Source: Pseudobowmanella sp964228145 (GTDB lineage: Bacteria; Pseudomonadota; Gammaproteobacteria; Enterobacterales; Alteromonadaceae). From it: a stretch of 32,273 nucleotides of DNA. Positions 13,878-21,667 of the stretch are shown here, in pieces; position 1 is the first letter of the stretch; each line of letters begins with the position of its first letter. The stretch spans positions 1 to 32,273 of the forward strand of contig CAXQZJ010000118.1 in NCBI GenBank assembly GCA_964228145.1, given 5' to 3'. The notes below the pieces were generated by a model. The model saw nothing but the letters and a program-made list of their open reading frames with translations, was not told where the DNA came from and ran no database searches. The translations under genes and the position numbers were made by a program.

Positions 13878-15293
13878 ATGAAAATTACTCCCGTGGTCAT
13901 GGCGGGCGGTTCAGGGACGCGCCTATGGCCATTGTCCCGCGCTCGTTACCCTAAACAGTTTCTACGTCTTAATTCCGCTCACAGCTTGTTGCAGGAAACA
14001 TTACTGCGCACCGATGGGATTGATTGTGCAGACGCCGTTTTGATTTGTAATGAAGAGCATCGCTTTTTGGTTGCTGAACAATTGCGTGAAATTCAGGCTG
14101 ACACTGCCAGGATTATCCTTGAGCCAGCCGGGCGCAACACTGCGCCTGCTATCGCGTTGGCCGCATTGGATGTATTGGCCCGAGCAGACGATGGGCTGTT
14201 GCTGGTCATGGCCGCTGACCATGTCATTGAAGATACCCCAGCATTTGAGCGCGCTGTGGCCGATGCCACAGTCTTGGCGAAGCAAGGCAAGTTGGCCACA
14301 TTTGGCATAGTACCGACTCATCCGGAAACAGGGTATGGCTATATTAAAGCGGGTGAAGCGGTCGCTGATTGCGGCGCTGTGGTAGAGCAGTTTGTTGAAA
14401 AGCCCGACAAACCAACAGCTGAAGCTTATTTAGCCAGTGGTGACTATTTCTGGAATAGTGGCATGTTTTTGTTCAGTGCCAAGCATTATTTGGCGGCGCT
14501 GGCGCAGTTTGCACCACAGATTCATCAAGCTTGTGAACTCGCCTACCAACAACGAGTCAGCGACCTCGACTTTATTCGTGTCGATGCACAGGCATTCAAA
14601 GCCTCGCCTTCAGACTCAGTTGACTATGCCATTATGGAACACACTCAGGATGCGGCCATGGTACCGCTTGATGCCGGTTGGAGTGATGTAGGTAGTTGGT
14701 CAGCGCTATGGGATATTGACGACAAAGACAAGCGTGGCAATGCCTTCCATGGTGACGTGGTCACCCACAATACAAAAAACACCCTGATTCACGGTGGTCA
14801 TCGACTAATTGCCACAGTCGGCGTCGATAATATGGTCATTGTCGACACCAAAGATGCTTTACTGGTGGCGGCCAAAGATCAGGTTCAGGACATTAAGAAA
14901 ATCCTTCAGCCGCTGGATGGGCGCAATGAGCTGATTGATCACCGTGAAGTATACCGCCCATGGGGTCGGGCCGATGCGATTGACCAAGGCGAGCGATTTG
15001 TGGTGCGTAATGTCACCATTAAACCCGGTGCCAGAATCGCCAAACAAATGCATTATCACCGTGCTGAGCATTGGGTGGTGGTATCCGGTACAGCCAAGAT
15101 ACAACTTGGCGAGGACAGTCAGGTATTAACTGAAAATCAGTCCACCTATATTCCGGTTGGTGTCGCGCACAGCATAGAAAATGTCGGCAAGGTCGACTTA
15201 AAAGTGATTGAAGTCCATTCTGGCGGCTATTTGTCAGAAGATGACGTCGTACGCTTTGAAGAACAATATCAACAAAAGGATGCAGACGCATGA
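13878..15293 (+). CDS. manC: Mannose-1-phosphate guanylyltransferase / mannose-6-phosphate isomerase (ManC/CpsB type)
   Basis: 471 aa from the ATG at 13878. The frame is open to an ATG at 13827, but that start lacks a ribosome binding site and overlaps the likely promoter. The nucleotidyltransferase domain opens KITPVVMAGGSGTRLWPLSR with the GTP-binding G-rich loop. It continues with RYPKQFLRL, AGRNTAPAIALAAL, FVEKPDKPTAEAYL and WNSGMFLF. The C-terminal cupin domain (about 350-471) carries the PMI type II motif, with QMHYHRAEHWVVVSGTAKI and IPVGVAHSIENVG. The bifunctional enzyme converts fructose-6-phosphate to mannose-6-phosphate and mannose-1-phosphate to GDP-mannose for polysaccharide synthesis. 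manB overlaps its stop codon by 4 bp. Confidence 0.94.
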   Translation: MKITPVVMAGGSGTRLWPLSRARYPKQFLRLNSAHSLLQETLLRTDGIDCADAVLICNEEHRFLVAEQLREIQADTARIILEPAGRNTAPAIALAALDVLARADDGLLLVMAADHVIEDTPAFERAVADATVLAKQGKLATFGIVPTHPETGYGYIKAGEAVADCGAVVEQFVEKPDKPTAEAYLASGDYFWNSGMFLFSAKHYLAALAQFAPQIHQACELAYQQRVSDLDFIRVDAQAFKASPSDSVDYAIMEHTQDAAMVPLDAGWSDVGSWSALWDIDDKDKRGNAFHGDVVTHNTKNTLIHGGHRLIATVGVDNMVIVDTKDALLVAAKDQVQDIKKILQPLDGRNELIDHREVYRPWGRADAIDQGERFVVRNVTIKPGARIAKQMHYHRAEHWVVVSGTAKIQLGEDSQVLTENQSTYIPVGVAHSIENVGKVDLKVIEVHSGGYLSEDDVVRFEEQYQQKDADA

Positions 15294-16672
15294 CGTTAAG
15301 CTGCTTTAAAGCCTATGATATCCGTGGTCGGTTGGGCACAGAGCTAAATGAAGATATCGCCTATCGCATAGGACGGGCATTTGGCGAACACCTGCGTCCC
15401 AACAAAGTGGTGGTTGGTGGCGATGCCAGGCAAACCAGTGAAGCACTTAAATTGGCGGTTGCAAACGGTCTGATGGATGCCGGTGTTGATGTATTGGACA
15501 TTGGCTTGGCGGGAACCGAGGAAATCTATTTTGCGACCTCACATTTAGGCCTAGATGGCGGTATTGAAGTTACAGCCTCGCATAACCCCATCGATTACAA
15601 TGGCATGAAATTGGTACGCGAAGACAGCAAACCGATTTCCGGCGATACCGGGTTAAATACCATTCGTGATATGGCTGAACAACAGCCTTGGTTAGGACAG
15701 CCTGTCAGCCAGCGCGGGAGTATCCGTCAAGCTGATATACAGGCTGACTATGTGCGTCATCTTTGTACCTACATCAATATTGATCAACTCAAGCCCCTTA
15801 AGCTGGTCGTTAATTCAGGCAATGGTGCTGCCGGTCATGTTATTGATGCGCTACAACAACACTTTGCGGACCATCAGGTGCCGGTGGAGTTTATTAAAGT
15901 TCATCACCAACCTGATCCTACGTTTCCCAATGGGATTCCCAATCCCTTGTTGCCCGAAAACAGAGCAGACACCGCCAACGCGGTACGGCAACATAAAGCT
16001 GATATGGGGATCGCTTGGGATGGCGACTTTGATCGATGCTTCTTGTTCGATGAAAACGGCGAATTTATCGAAGGCTATTACATAGTCGGCTTGTTGGCAG
16101 AAGCATTTTTGCAGCACCACCAAGGCGCACGCATTATTTTTGATCCCCGGGTTTATTGGAATACTCAAGAGATAATTGAGCAAAACGGTGGGGTGCCGGT
16201 GATGTCAAAAACCGGTCATGCTTTTATTAAAGAACGCATGCGTCTGGAAGATGCGGTGTACGGAGGGGAAATGAGCGCACACCATTACTTCCGTGATTTC
16301 GCCTATTGCGATAGCGGTATGGTGCCCTGGTTGCTGGTGGCCGAATTGATGTGTGTTAAGCAACAACGGTTATCGACCATGGTAGCCGACAGAATTGCCC
16401 GTTATCCAAGCTCCGGAGAGATCAACTCTCGTCTTGCTGATGCCAAAGCTGCCATCGCCAGAGTAGAAGCCCATTACAAGCCTTTGGCGTCCGACGTCGA
16501 TAATACCGACGGCATTGGTATGAGTTTTGAGGATGGTCAGCAACGCTGGCGATTTAATCTGCGCAGTTCCAATACCGAGCCGGTGGTGAGGTTGAACGTA
16601 GAAAGTGCCGGTGATGCGGAATTGGTACAGCGCAAAACCGCAGAAATTCTGGCGTTATTGCGCCAAGAATAA
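15290..16672 (+). CDS. manB: Phosphomannomutase (ManB/CpsG type)
   Basis: 460 aa, alpha-D-phosphohexomutase family. The N-terminus reads FKAYDIRGRLGTELNEDIAYRIG. The phosphoserine loop TASHNPIDYNGMK has the catalytic Ser at about residue 97. The metal-binding loop DGDFDRC has its Asp residues at about 244, 246 and 248. The sugar-binding GEMSAHHYFRDF and the phosphate-binding RSSNTEPVVRLNVE are also present. The sequence style (NPIDYNGMKLVRED, PISGDTGL) is closer to E. coli CpsG than to AlgC, so mannose-6-phosphate to mannose-1-phosphate is the likely main reaction. It completes the GDP-mannose route with manC, to which it is coupled by an ATGA overlap. No clear terminator follows. Confidence 0.93.
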   Translation: MTLSCFKAYDIRGRLGTELNEDIAYRIGRAFGEHLRPNKVVVGGDARQTSEALKLAVANGLMDAGVDVLDIGLAGTEEIYFATSHLGLDGGIEVTASHNPIDYNGMKLVREDSKPISGDTGLNTIRDMAEQQPWLGQPVSQRGSIRQADIQADYVRHLCTYINIDQLKPLKLVVNSGNGAAGHVIDALQQHFADHQVPVEFIKVHHQPDPTFPNGIPNPLLPENRADTANAVRQHKADMGIAWDGDFDRCFLFDENGEFIEGYYIVGLLAEAFLQHHQGARIIFDPRVYWNTQEIIEQNGGVPVMSKTGHAFIKERMRLEDAVYGGEMSAHHYFRDFAYCDSGMVPWLLVAELMCVKQQRLSTMVADRIARYPSSGEINSRLADAKAAIARVEAHYKPLASDVDNTDGIGMSFEDGQQRWRFNLRSSNTEPVVRLNVESAGDAELVQRKTAEILALLRQE

Positions 16673-16734
16673 CAATCGACCGTTAAAAAATAACTTAATT
16701 AATAAATTCATTAGAGTTTAGGCGTCGTTTTGCA

Positions 16735-16740
16735 TATAAT
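16735..16740 (+). promoter_or_regulatory. ndk promoter -10 with G/C-rich discriminator
   Basis: A perfect TATAAT hexamer is followed at once by CCGCGCG. The -35 is weak (TTAGAG at 16711, 18-bp spacer). G/C-rich discriminators of this kind are typical of promoters under negative stringent (ppGpp) control. A leader of about 38 nt precedes the ndk ATG, with AGGAG as ribosome binding site. Confidence 0.6.
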
Positions 16741-16784
16741 CCGCGCGTTTTTTAAGGTCTTAAAATTAAATCAGGAGCGACACC

Positions 16785-17216
16785 ATGGCTTTAGAGCGTA
16801 CTTTTTCAATCATCAAGCCAGATGCAGTAGCAAAGAATGTAATCGGCGCTATCTATAACCGTTTCGAATCAGCGGGTCTGCGCATCGTTGCATCAAAAAT
16901 GATTCACATGAGCCAAGAGCAGGCTGAAGGTTTCTACGCAGAACACAAAGAGCGTCCTTTCTTCGGTGCGCTGGTTGAGTTCATGACATCTGGTCCGGTA
17001 ATGGTTCAGGTTCTGGAAGGCGAAAACGCGGTGGTTAAAAACCGTGAAATCATGGGTGCAACTAACCCAGCAGAAGCGTTAGCCGGTACATTACGTGCTG
17101 ACTACGCGGTATCTATCGACGAGAACGCGGTACACGGTTCTGACGCACCAGAATCAGCGGCGCGCGAAATCGCATACTTCTTCTCAGACGAAGAGATTTG
17201 CTCACGCACTCGCTAA
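16785..17216 (+). CDS. ndk: Nucleoside-diphosphate kinase
   Basis: 143 aa, the standard Ndk length. The N-terminus ALERTFSIIKPDAVAKNVIG and the active-site segment NAVHGSDAPESAAREIAYFF with the phosphorylated His at about residue 117 are both present. Arg and Lys residues of the nucleotide site are also recognisable (GPVMVQVLEGENAV, MGATNPAEALAGTLRADYA). The enzyme passes the gamma phosphate of ATP to other NDPs and dNDPs in the cytoplasm to balance the nucleotide pools. It stands alone between its own promoter and a very strong terminator. Codon choice looks optimised (GCA, GAA, CGT), in keeping with high expression. Confidence 0.97.
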   Translation: MALERTFSIIKPDAVAKNVIGAIYNRFESAGLRIVASKMIHMSQEQAEGFYAEHKERPFFGALVEFMTSGPVMVQVLEGENAVVKNREIMGATNPAEALAGTLRADYAVSIDENAVHGSDAPESAAREIAYFFSDEEICSRTR

Positions 17217-17234
17217 GCGATACAGCATCCAGGG

Positions 17235-17261
17235 AAAAGGAGCGTTTCGCTCCTTTTTTTT
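17235..17261 (+). terminator. Strong Rho-independent terminator after ndk
   Basis: Perfect 10-bp stem AAAAGGAGCG/CGCTCCTTTT with a 3-nt TTT loop and an eight-T run. Confidence 0.93.
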
Positions 17262-17282
17262 GTCGTGCATTTACCCGCTGGC

Positions 17283-17319
17283 AGGCAAAGTTGGGCTTTG
17301 CCTAATAAACAGGTAAAAT
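17283..17319 (+). promoter_or_regulatory. Probable rlmN promoter with an 8-bp palindrome over the -35
   Basis: TTGGGC (17291-17296), a 17-bp spacer and TAAAAT (17314-17319) form a moderate sigma70 promoter just upstream of rlmN (ATG 17344, GAGAGGA as ribosome binding site). The -35 lies in the loop and right arm of a perfect inverted repeat AGGCAAAG/CTTTGCCT (17283-17303, 5-nt spacer). The repeat is a possible operator or remnant hairpin. Confidence 0.45.
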
Positions 17320-17343
17320 AAAGGGCTAACCGAGAGGACCATA

Positions 17344-18468
17344 ATGACCCAAGCAAAAGTAAATCTATTGAACATGAACCGCAAAATGATGCGGGAGTAT
17401 TTCGCCAGCATCGGCGAAAAGGCGTTCCGTGCCGATCAGGTAATGAAATGGATTTATCATTATGGTGTCGAAGACTTTGAGCAAATGAGTAACGTCAACA
17501 AAGCGTTGCGTGCCAAGTTAGCCAACGAATGTGAAATTCGTGCGCCACAAATCTCCCGTCAGCAAAACGCCACAGATGGCACCATCAAGTTTGCATTGAT
17601 TTTAGACGGTGGGCAGGAAGTTGAAGCTGTTTGGATCCCTGAATCTGAACGGGCCACCTTGTGTGTGTCTTCGCAGGTAGGTTGCGCACTGGAATGTACC
17701 TTCTGTTCGACGGCGCAACAGGGGTTTAACCGTAATTTGTCGGTCAGTGAAATCATTGGTCAGGTATGGCGCGTGGCGAAAGCCATCGGCCTATCCAAAG
17801 ACACAGCTAAACGTCCGATTACCAATGTGGTGATGATGGGCATGGGTGAGCCACTGTTAAATCTGAAGAATGTTGTCCCCGCGATGGATTTAATGATGGA
17901 CGACTACGGCTTTGGCTTATCTAAGCGTCGCGTTACCCTGAGTACGTCAGGGGTGGTGCCCGCATTGGACCTGTTGGGCGACCAAATCGACGTTGCGTTA
18001 GCCATATCCTTGCACGCACCGACCAATGAGTTACGTGATGAAATCGTGCCGGTGAATAAAAAGTATCCGATTGAAGAGTTTCTTGCCGGTGTAAGACGTT
18101 ATATGCAAAAGTCGAATGCCAACCAGGGCAAGGTAACGGTTGAGTATGTGATGCTCAGTCATATTAATGACAGCATGGAACAGGCCCATCAATTGGCTAA
18201 AGTACTCAAAAACACGCCCTGTAAAATTAACCTGATTCCGTTTAATCCTTATCCGGGTTCACCATATACCTGCTCGAGTAATTCACGCATTGACCGTTTC
18301 TCTAAAGTGTTGATGGAGTATGGCTATACCGTGGTCGTACGTAAAACTCGCGGGGACGATATTGACGCGGCATGCGGTCAGTTAGTCGGTGATGTGGTAG
18401 ACAGAACGAAGCGAATGCTGAAAAAACAGATGAAGGGTGAAGCGATTTCGGTAAGAATGAGCGAATAA
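17344..18468 (+). CDS. rlmN: Dual-specificity 23S rRNA/tRNA (adenine-C2)-methyltransferase RlmN
   Basis: 374 aa radical-SAM enzyme. The iron-sulfur cluster motif CALECTFC gives Cys at about 114, 118 and 121. The conserved MGMGEPLLN and TLSTSGVVPAL segments bind SAM. The C-terminal AACGQL carries the catalytic Cys at about 344, equivalent to E. coli Cys355. An N-terminal HhH-like domain (FRADQVMKWIYHYG) recognises RNA. RlmN methylates A2503 of 23S rRNA and A37 of some tRNAs, affecting translational accuracy. It heads the conserved gammaproteobacterial cluster that continues with pilW, 22 bp downstream. Confidence 0.96.
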   Translation: MTQAKVNLLNMNRKMMREYFASIGEKAFRADQVMKWIYHYGVEDFEQMSNVNKALRAKLANECEIRAPQISRQQNATDGTIKFALILDGGQEVEAVWIPESERATLCVSSQVGCALECTFCSTAQQGFNRNLSVSEIIGQVWRVAKAIGLSKDTAKRPITNVVMMGMGEPLLNLKNVVPAMDLMMDDYGFGLSKRRVTLSTSGVVPALDLLGDQIDVALAISLHAPTNELRDEIVPVNKKYPIEEFLAGVRRYMQKSNANQGKVTVEYVMLSHINDSMEQAHQLAKVLKNTPCKINLIPFNPYPGSPYTCSSNSRIDRFSKVLMEYGYTVVVRKTRGDDIDAACGQLVGDVVDRTKRMLKKQMKGEAISVRMSE

Positions 18469-18490
18469 CCATAAAAAACAGGACAGTTTT

Positions 18491-19573
18491 ATGCGTAGCT
18501 TGTTATTTGCCGGTCTGTTAGTGCTTGCCGGGTGCGCCAATCAAAATACCGCCACATCAGATCAGCAGCAAGGTCAGTTTAATCAGGCCGATGCGGCCAA
18601 AACCCGTATTTCTCTGGGCCTGACTTACTTAAAAAACGGCAACTATCAGCAAGCTAAATTCAATTTAGACAAAGCCTTGCAGTTTGCCCCAGAGATGGCC
18701 GATGCACATTTTAGCCTGGGTTATTACTACCAATTGGTGGGTGAAGAACAGGCCGCCTCTGCCAGCTACGCAAAGGCCATGAAATTGGCCCCGGATAATG
18801 CAGATATTGCCAATTCGTATGGGGCTTTTTTATGTCAGACCGGTGACTATCAGGGAGCCAAGACCTACTTCTTGAAGGCCATCAATAACCCCAATTATAT
18901 CCGTGTGGCAGAAAGTTACGAAAATCTTGCCTTGTGTGCTCAAAAGGAAGGCCGTGCCGGAGATACGCTGGTTTATCTGCAACAGGCGCTAAAACATGAT
19001 CCAGGCCGTACCCGCAGTACCATCTTGTTATTGCAAACCCTGATCGAACAGCAACAGTGGCAGCAAGCTGATGAACTGCTCGGGCGCTACGAAAAAATGG
19101 GCGCAGTAAATGCAACCACATTGTGGATGCGCACCCAAATTGAACAGGGCATGGGTAACAGTCAAAAAGCTCAGGGTTACGCGCGTATGTTGGTGCAAAT
19201 GTTCCCAGAGCACCCGAACACTCAGGCGGCTTTACGTTTAGTCAGCCAAACACCGGCAACCGCCGCACAAGTTACTCCGATTGGCAAGGTGGAAGCACCG
19301 GCTAATCAGGCCCAATCTGACGCGGTTGCCCAGCAAGCGCCGCAGCAGCTAACACGCGCTGACGAGAGGACTCAACCAGCGTCTGAATTAGCGGCTACAC
19401 CGGAACCTGTCGCGACGGATGATGTCCATGTGGTACAACGAGGTGAAAATCTTTATCGCATCTCGTTACGATACAATATTAAAATGCAGTCCTTGATTGA
19501 ATGGAACCAATTGCCCGCCAGTGGCGAGGTCAAATTGGGTCAACGATTGAAGCTAACCGCTCCTGATAAATAA
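18491..19573 (+). CDS. pilW: Type IV pilus biogenesis lipoprotein PilW (PilF) with extra C-terminal LysM domain
   Basis: 360 aa. A lipoprotein signal peptide has lipobox LAGC (Cys at about 15). Five to six TPR units follow (about residues 34-240), e.g. LGLTYLKNGNYQQAKFNL, AHFSLGYYYQLVGEEQAAS and NSYGAFLCQTGDYQGAKTYF. PilW/PilF proteins assist PilQ secretin assembly at the outer membrane and are normally about 250 aa. Here a low-complexity Ala/Gln/Pro linker (about 250-312) leads to a LysM domain (about 313-355; HVVQRGENLYRISLRYNIKM and IEWNQLPASGEVKLGQRLKL) that should bind peptidoglycan. The gene lies between rlmN and rodZ, as in many gammaproteobacteria. Confidence 0.9.
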   Translation: MRSLLFAGLLVLAGCANQNTATSDQQQGQFNQADAAKTRISLGLTYLKNGNYQQAKFNLDKALQFAPEMADAHFSLGYYYQLVGEEQAASASYAKAMKLAPDNADIANSYGAFLCQTGDYQGAKTYFLKAINNPNYIRVAESYENLALCAQKEGRAGDTLVYLQQALKHDPGRTRSTILLLQTLIEQQQWQQADELLGRYEKMGAVNATTLWMRTQIEQGMGNSQKAQGYARMLVQMFPEHPNTQAALRLVSQTPATAAQVTPIGKVEAPANQAQSDAVAQQAPQQLTRADERTQPASELAATPEPVATDDVHVVQRGENLYRISLRYNIKMQSLIEWNQLPASGEVKLGQRLKLTAPDK

Positions 19574-19582
19574 TAAGCGATT

Positions 19583-20473
19583 ATGACCGAAGAAGTAGAA
19601 TCAACTCAGCCCACTCAGCCTTCACCCGGCGCTATGCTGCGCGAAGGTCGGGAAGCCATGGGGCTCAGCGCGGCACAAATAGCCACCGCGTTAAATCTCA
19701 AACCCGCCTTGATTGAGAATATAGAACAGGACGTGTTTGATAAAACCATGTCAGAAACCTTTACTCGTGGTTATCTGAAAACCTATGCAAAGCAAGTCAA
19801 AGTAGATGAAGCCAGCGTGTTGACGGCCTATGAAAGCCTCAATCCGTCTGTTCAGGATACCAATAAACTTACCAGCTTTTCCCGCCGCGTCAGCAAGGAA
19901 ACCGACGATAACCGCTTAATGCTGGTGACTTACCTGATTTTGGCAGGGTTGATCGGTGCCTTATTTTGGTGGTGGTATCAGTCGTCATCGGACGATGGTG
20001 CGACGACAGAAGTTCCTGCCGTGATGGAGTCACTAGAACAGCAAAGCGATTATGCGCAACAAGATACCCTTGCTGACCCGGTGACCACGCAACCAGAACC
20101 CTTCACTGCCGCACCGGCCACACAGCTACCCCTGCCAGCTGAAGCGACACAACAATCTTCGCTGGAAAGCGACAACCAGGACACGCTGACAGAGACCCGG
20201 GATGCGCCACTGACTGACGTGCAAGAGCAGGCCAGTCTGGTATTCACGTTTGCGGCTGATTGTTGGGTAAACATCACGGATGCCAGCGGTGAGCGTATTG
20301 CCTACGGCACGAAAAAAGCCGGGCGGGTAATGACCATTGCCGGTGTTCCTCCTTTTGAAGTGACCTTGGGTGCACCGCAGGTGGTTAAGCTCACTTACAA
20401 TGGCGAAGCCGTTGATATGAGCCGCTATCCGGGCAGTGAAATTGCCCGTTTTAATCTACCCGTACAGGATTAA
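19583..20473 (+). CDS. rodZ: Cytoskeleton/cell-shape protein RodZ
   Basis: 296 aa. A cytoplasmic N-terminal helix-turn-helix of the HTH_25 type (about residues 14-85; GAMLREGREAMGLSAAQIATAL and ETFTRGYLKTYAKQVKVDE) is followed by one membrane helix (about 112-133; LMLVTYLILAGLIGALFWWW). Then come a low-complexity acidic periplasmic linker (Gln/Thr/Pro/Ala) and a C-terminal DUF4115 beta domain (about 215-296; FTFAADCWVNITDASGERIAYG and on). RodZ links MreB filaments to the elongation machinery and sets rod shape. Its start is 9 bp after pilW and ispG starts 2 bp after its stop, so it is inside the operon. Confidence 0.91.
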   Translation: MTEEVESTQPTQPSPGAMLREGREAMGLSAAQIATALNLKPALIENIEQDVFDKTMSETFTRGYLKTYAKQVKVDEASVLTAYESLNPSVQDTNKLTSFSRRVSKETDDNRLMLVTYLILAGLIGALFWWWYQSSSDDGATTEVPAVMESLEQQSDYAQQDTLADPVTTQPEPFTAAPATQLPLPAEATQQSSLESDNQDTLTETRDAPLTDVQEQASLVFTFAADCWVNITDASGERIAYGTKKAGRVMTIAGVPPFEVTLGAPQVVKLTYNGEAVDMSRYPGSEIARFNLPVQD

Positions 20474-20475
20474 AC

Positions 20476-21591
20476 ATGTTTTCTGAATCTCCTATTCAAC
20501 GCCGCGCATCAAGCCGTATTAATGTCGGCAATGTGCCTATCGGTGATGGTGCACCGATAGCGGTTCAGTCAATGACCAATACGCCCACCGTGGATGTCGA
20601 TGCAACGGTAGCCCAAATTAAACGTATTCAGGCTGTTGGGGCGGATATTGTCAGGGTTTCTGTGCCCACGATGGACGCTGCCGAAGCGTTCAAACAAATT
20701 CGCCAACAATGCGATATCCCTTTGGTGGCAGACATCCATTTTGATTACCGGATAGCGCTCAAAGTGGCGGAGTATGGTGTCGATTGTCTGCGTATTAACC
20801 CCGGTAATATCGGTAATGAACAACGCATCCGCTCGGTTGTAGATTGTGCCAAAGATAAAAATATCCCGATTCGGATCGGGGTTAATGGCGGCTCGTTAGA
20901 GCGTGACTTGCAAGAAAAATATGGCGAACCCACGCCCGAAGCCTTGCTTGAGTCGGCAATGCGACACGTGGATATCCTAGATCGCCTTAACTTTGATCAG
21001 TTTAAGGTCAGCGTCAAAGCGTCAGATGTGTTTTTAGCGGTAGGTGCGTACCGTTTGCTGGCAAAACAAATTGTTCAGCCATTGCATTTAGGTATTACTG
21101 AAGCAGGCGGTGCACGGGCGGGGGCTGTGAAAAGTGCGGTAGGGCTCGGCATGTTACTGGCTGAGGGAATAGGAGACACTATTCGTATTTCCCTGGCAGC
21201 CGATCCGGTTGAAGAAATTAAAGTCGGTTTTGATATTCTCAAGTCGCTGCGTATTCGCTCCCGCGGAATCAACTTTATCGCCTGCCCCAGCTGTTCGCGT
21301 CAGGAGTTTGATGTGATTGGCACGGTTAACGCCCTTGAGCAGCGTGTAGAAGACATCCTCACGCCAATGGATGTGTCGATCATCGGCTGTGTGGTTAACG
21401 GTCCGGGTGAAGCTGAAGTGTCTGATTTAGGCTTAACCGGCGCACGCAATATGAGTGGCTATTACGAAGACGGTGTACGCCAAAAAGAGCGTTTGGCCAA
21501 TGATGACTTAGTCGATCAATTGGAAAAGCGGATCCGCGCAAAAGCCGCAATGTTAGATCAAAAAAATCGAATAAAGGTTGAACAGGTGTAA
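20476..21591 (+). CDS. ispG: 4-hydroxy-3-methylbut-2-en-1-yl diphosphate synthase IspG (GcpE)
   Basis: 371 aa, the standard proteobacterial length. The N-terminal TIM barrel starts RRASSRINVGNVPIGDGAPI and AVQSMTNTPTVDVDATVAQI. The C-terminal iron-sulfur domain has CPSCSR (two Cys ligands) and GCVVNGPGEA (third Cys ligand) and ends in the usual basic tail. The enzyme catalyses the reductive step from MEcPP to HMBPP in the MEP isoprenoid pathway, using a [4Fe-4S] cluster. It is translationally close to rodZ (2 bp). A separate promoter for hisS begins a few bases after its stop codon. Confidence 0.97.
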   Translation: MFSESPIQRRASSRINVGNVPIGDGAPIAVQSMTNTPTVDVDATVAQIKRIQAVGADIVRVSVPTMDAAEAFKQIRQQCDIPLVADIHFDYRIALKVAEYGVDCLRINPGNIGNEQRIRSVVDCAKDKNIPIRIGVNGGSLERDLQEKYGEPTPEALLESAMRHVDILDRLNFDQFKVSVKASDVFLAVGAYRLLAKQIVQPLHLGITEAGGARAGAVKSAVGLGMLLAEGIGDTIRISLAADPVEEIKVGFDILKSLRIRSRGINFIACPSCSRQEFDVIGTVNALEQRVEDILTPMDVSIIGCVVNGPGEAEVSDLGLTGARNMSGYYEDGVRQKERLANDDLVDQLEKRIRAKAAMLDQKNRIKVEQV

Positions 21592-21595
21592 GGCG

Positions 21596-21624
21596 TTGGT
21601 ATTTGGGCTGCAAAGCCCTATAAT
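21596..21624 (+). promoter_or_regulatory. hisS promoter with a palindrome in the spacer
   Basis: TTGGTA (21596-21601), a 17-bp spacer and a perfect TATAAT (21619-21624) make a strong sigma70 promoter. The spacer contains the inverted repeat GGGCT/AGCCC (21605-21618, 4-nt centre), which could serve as an operator. Transcription would start near 21631, about 37 nt before the hisS GTG. Confidence 0.7.
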
Positions 21625-21667
21625 GCCAGCTTTTTGCTAAACACCGCAGCATGTAAGGTTCTCATCA

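Noticed and set aside
17095..17316. Open frame crossing the ndk end and its terminator
   Set aside because: It reads through the ndk terminator hairpin and has no start signal; it is an overlap artefact.
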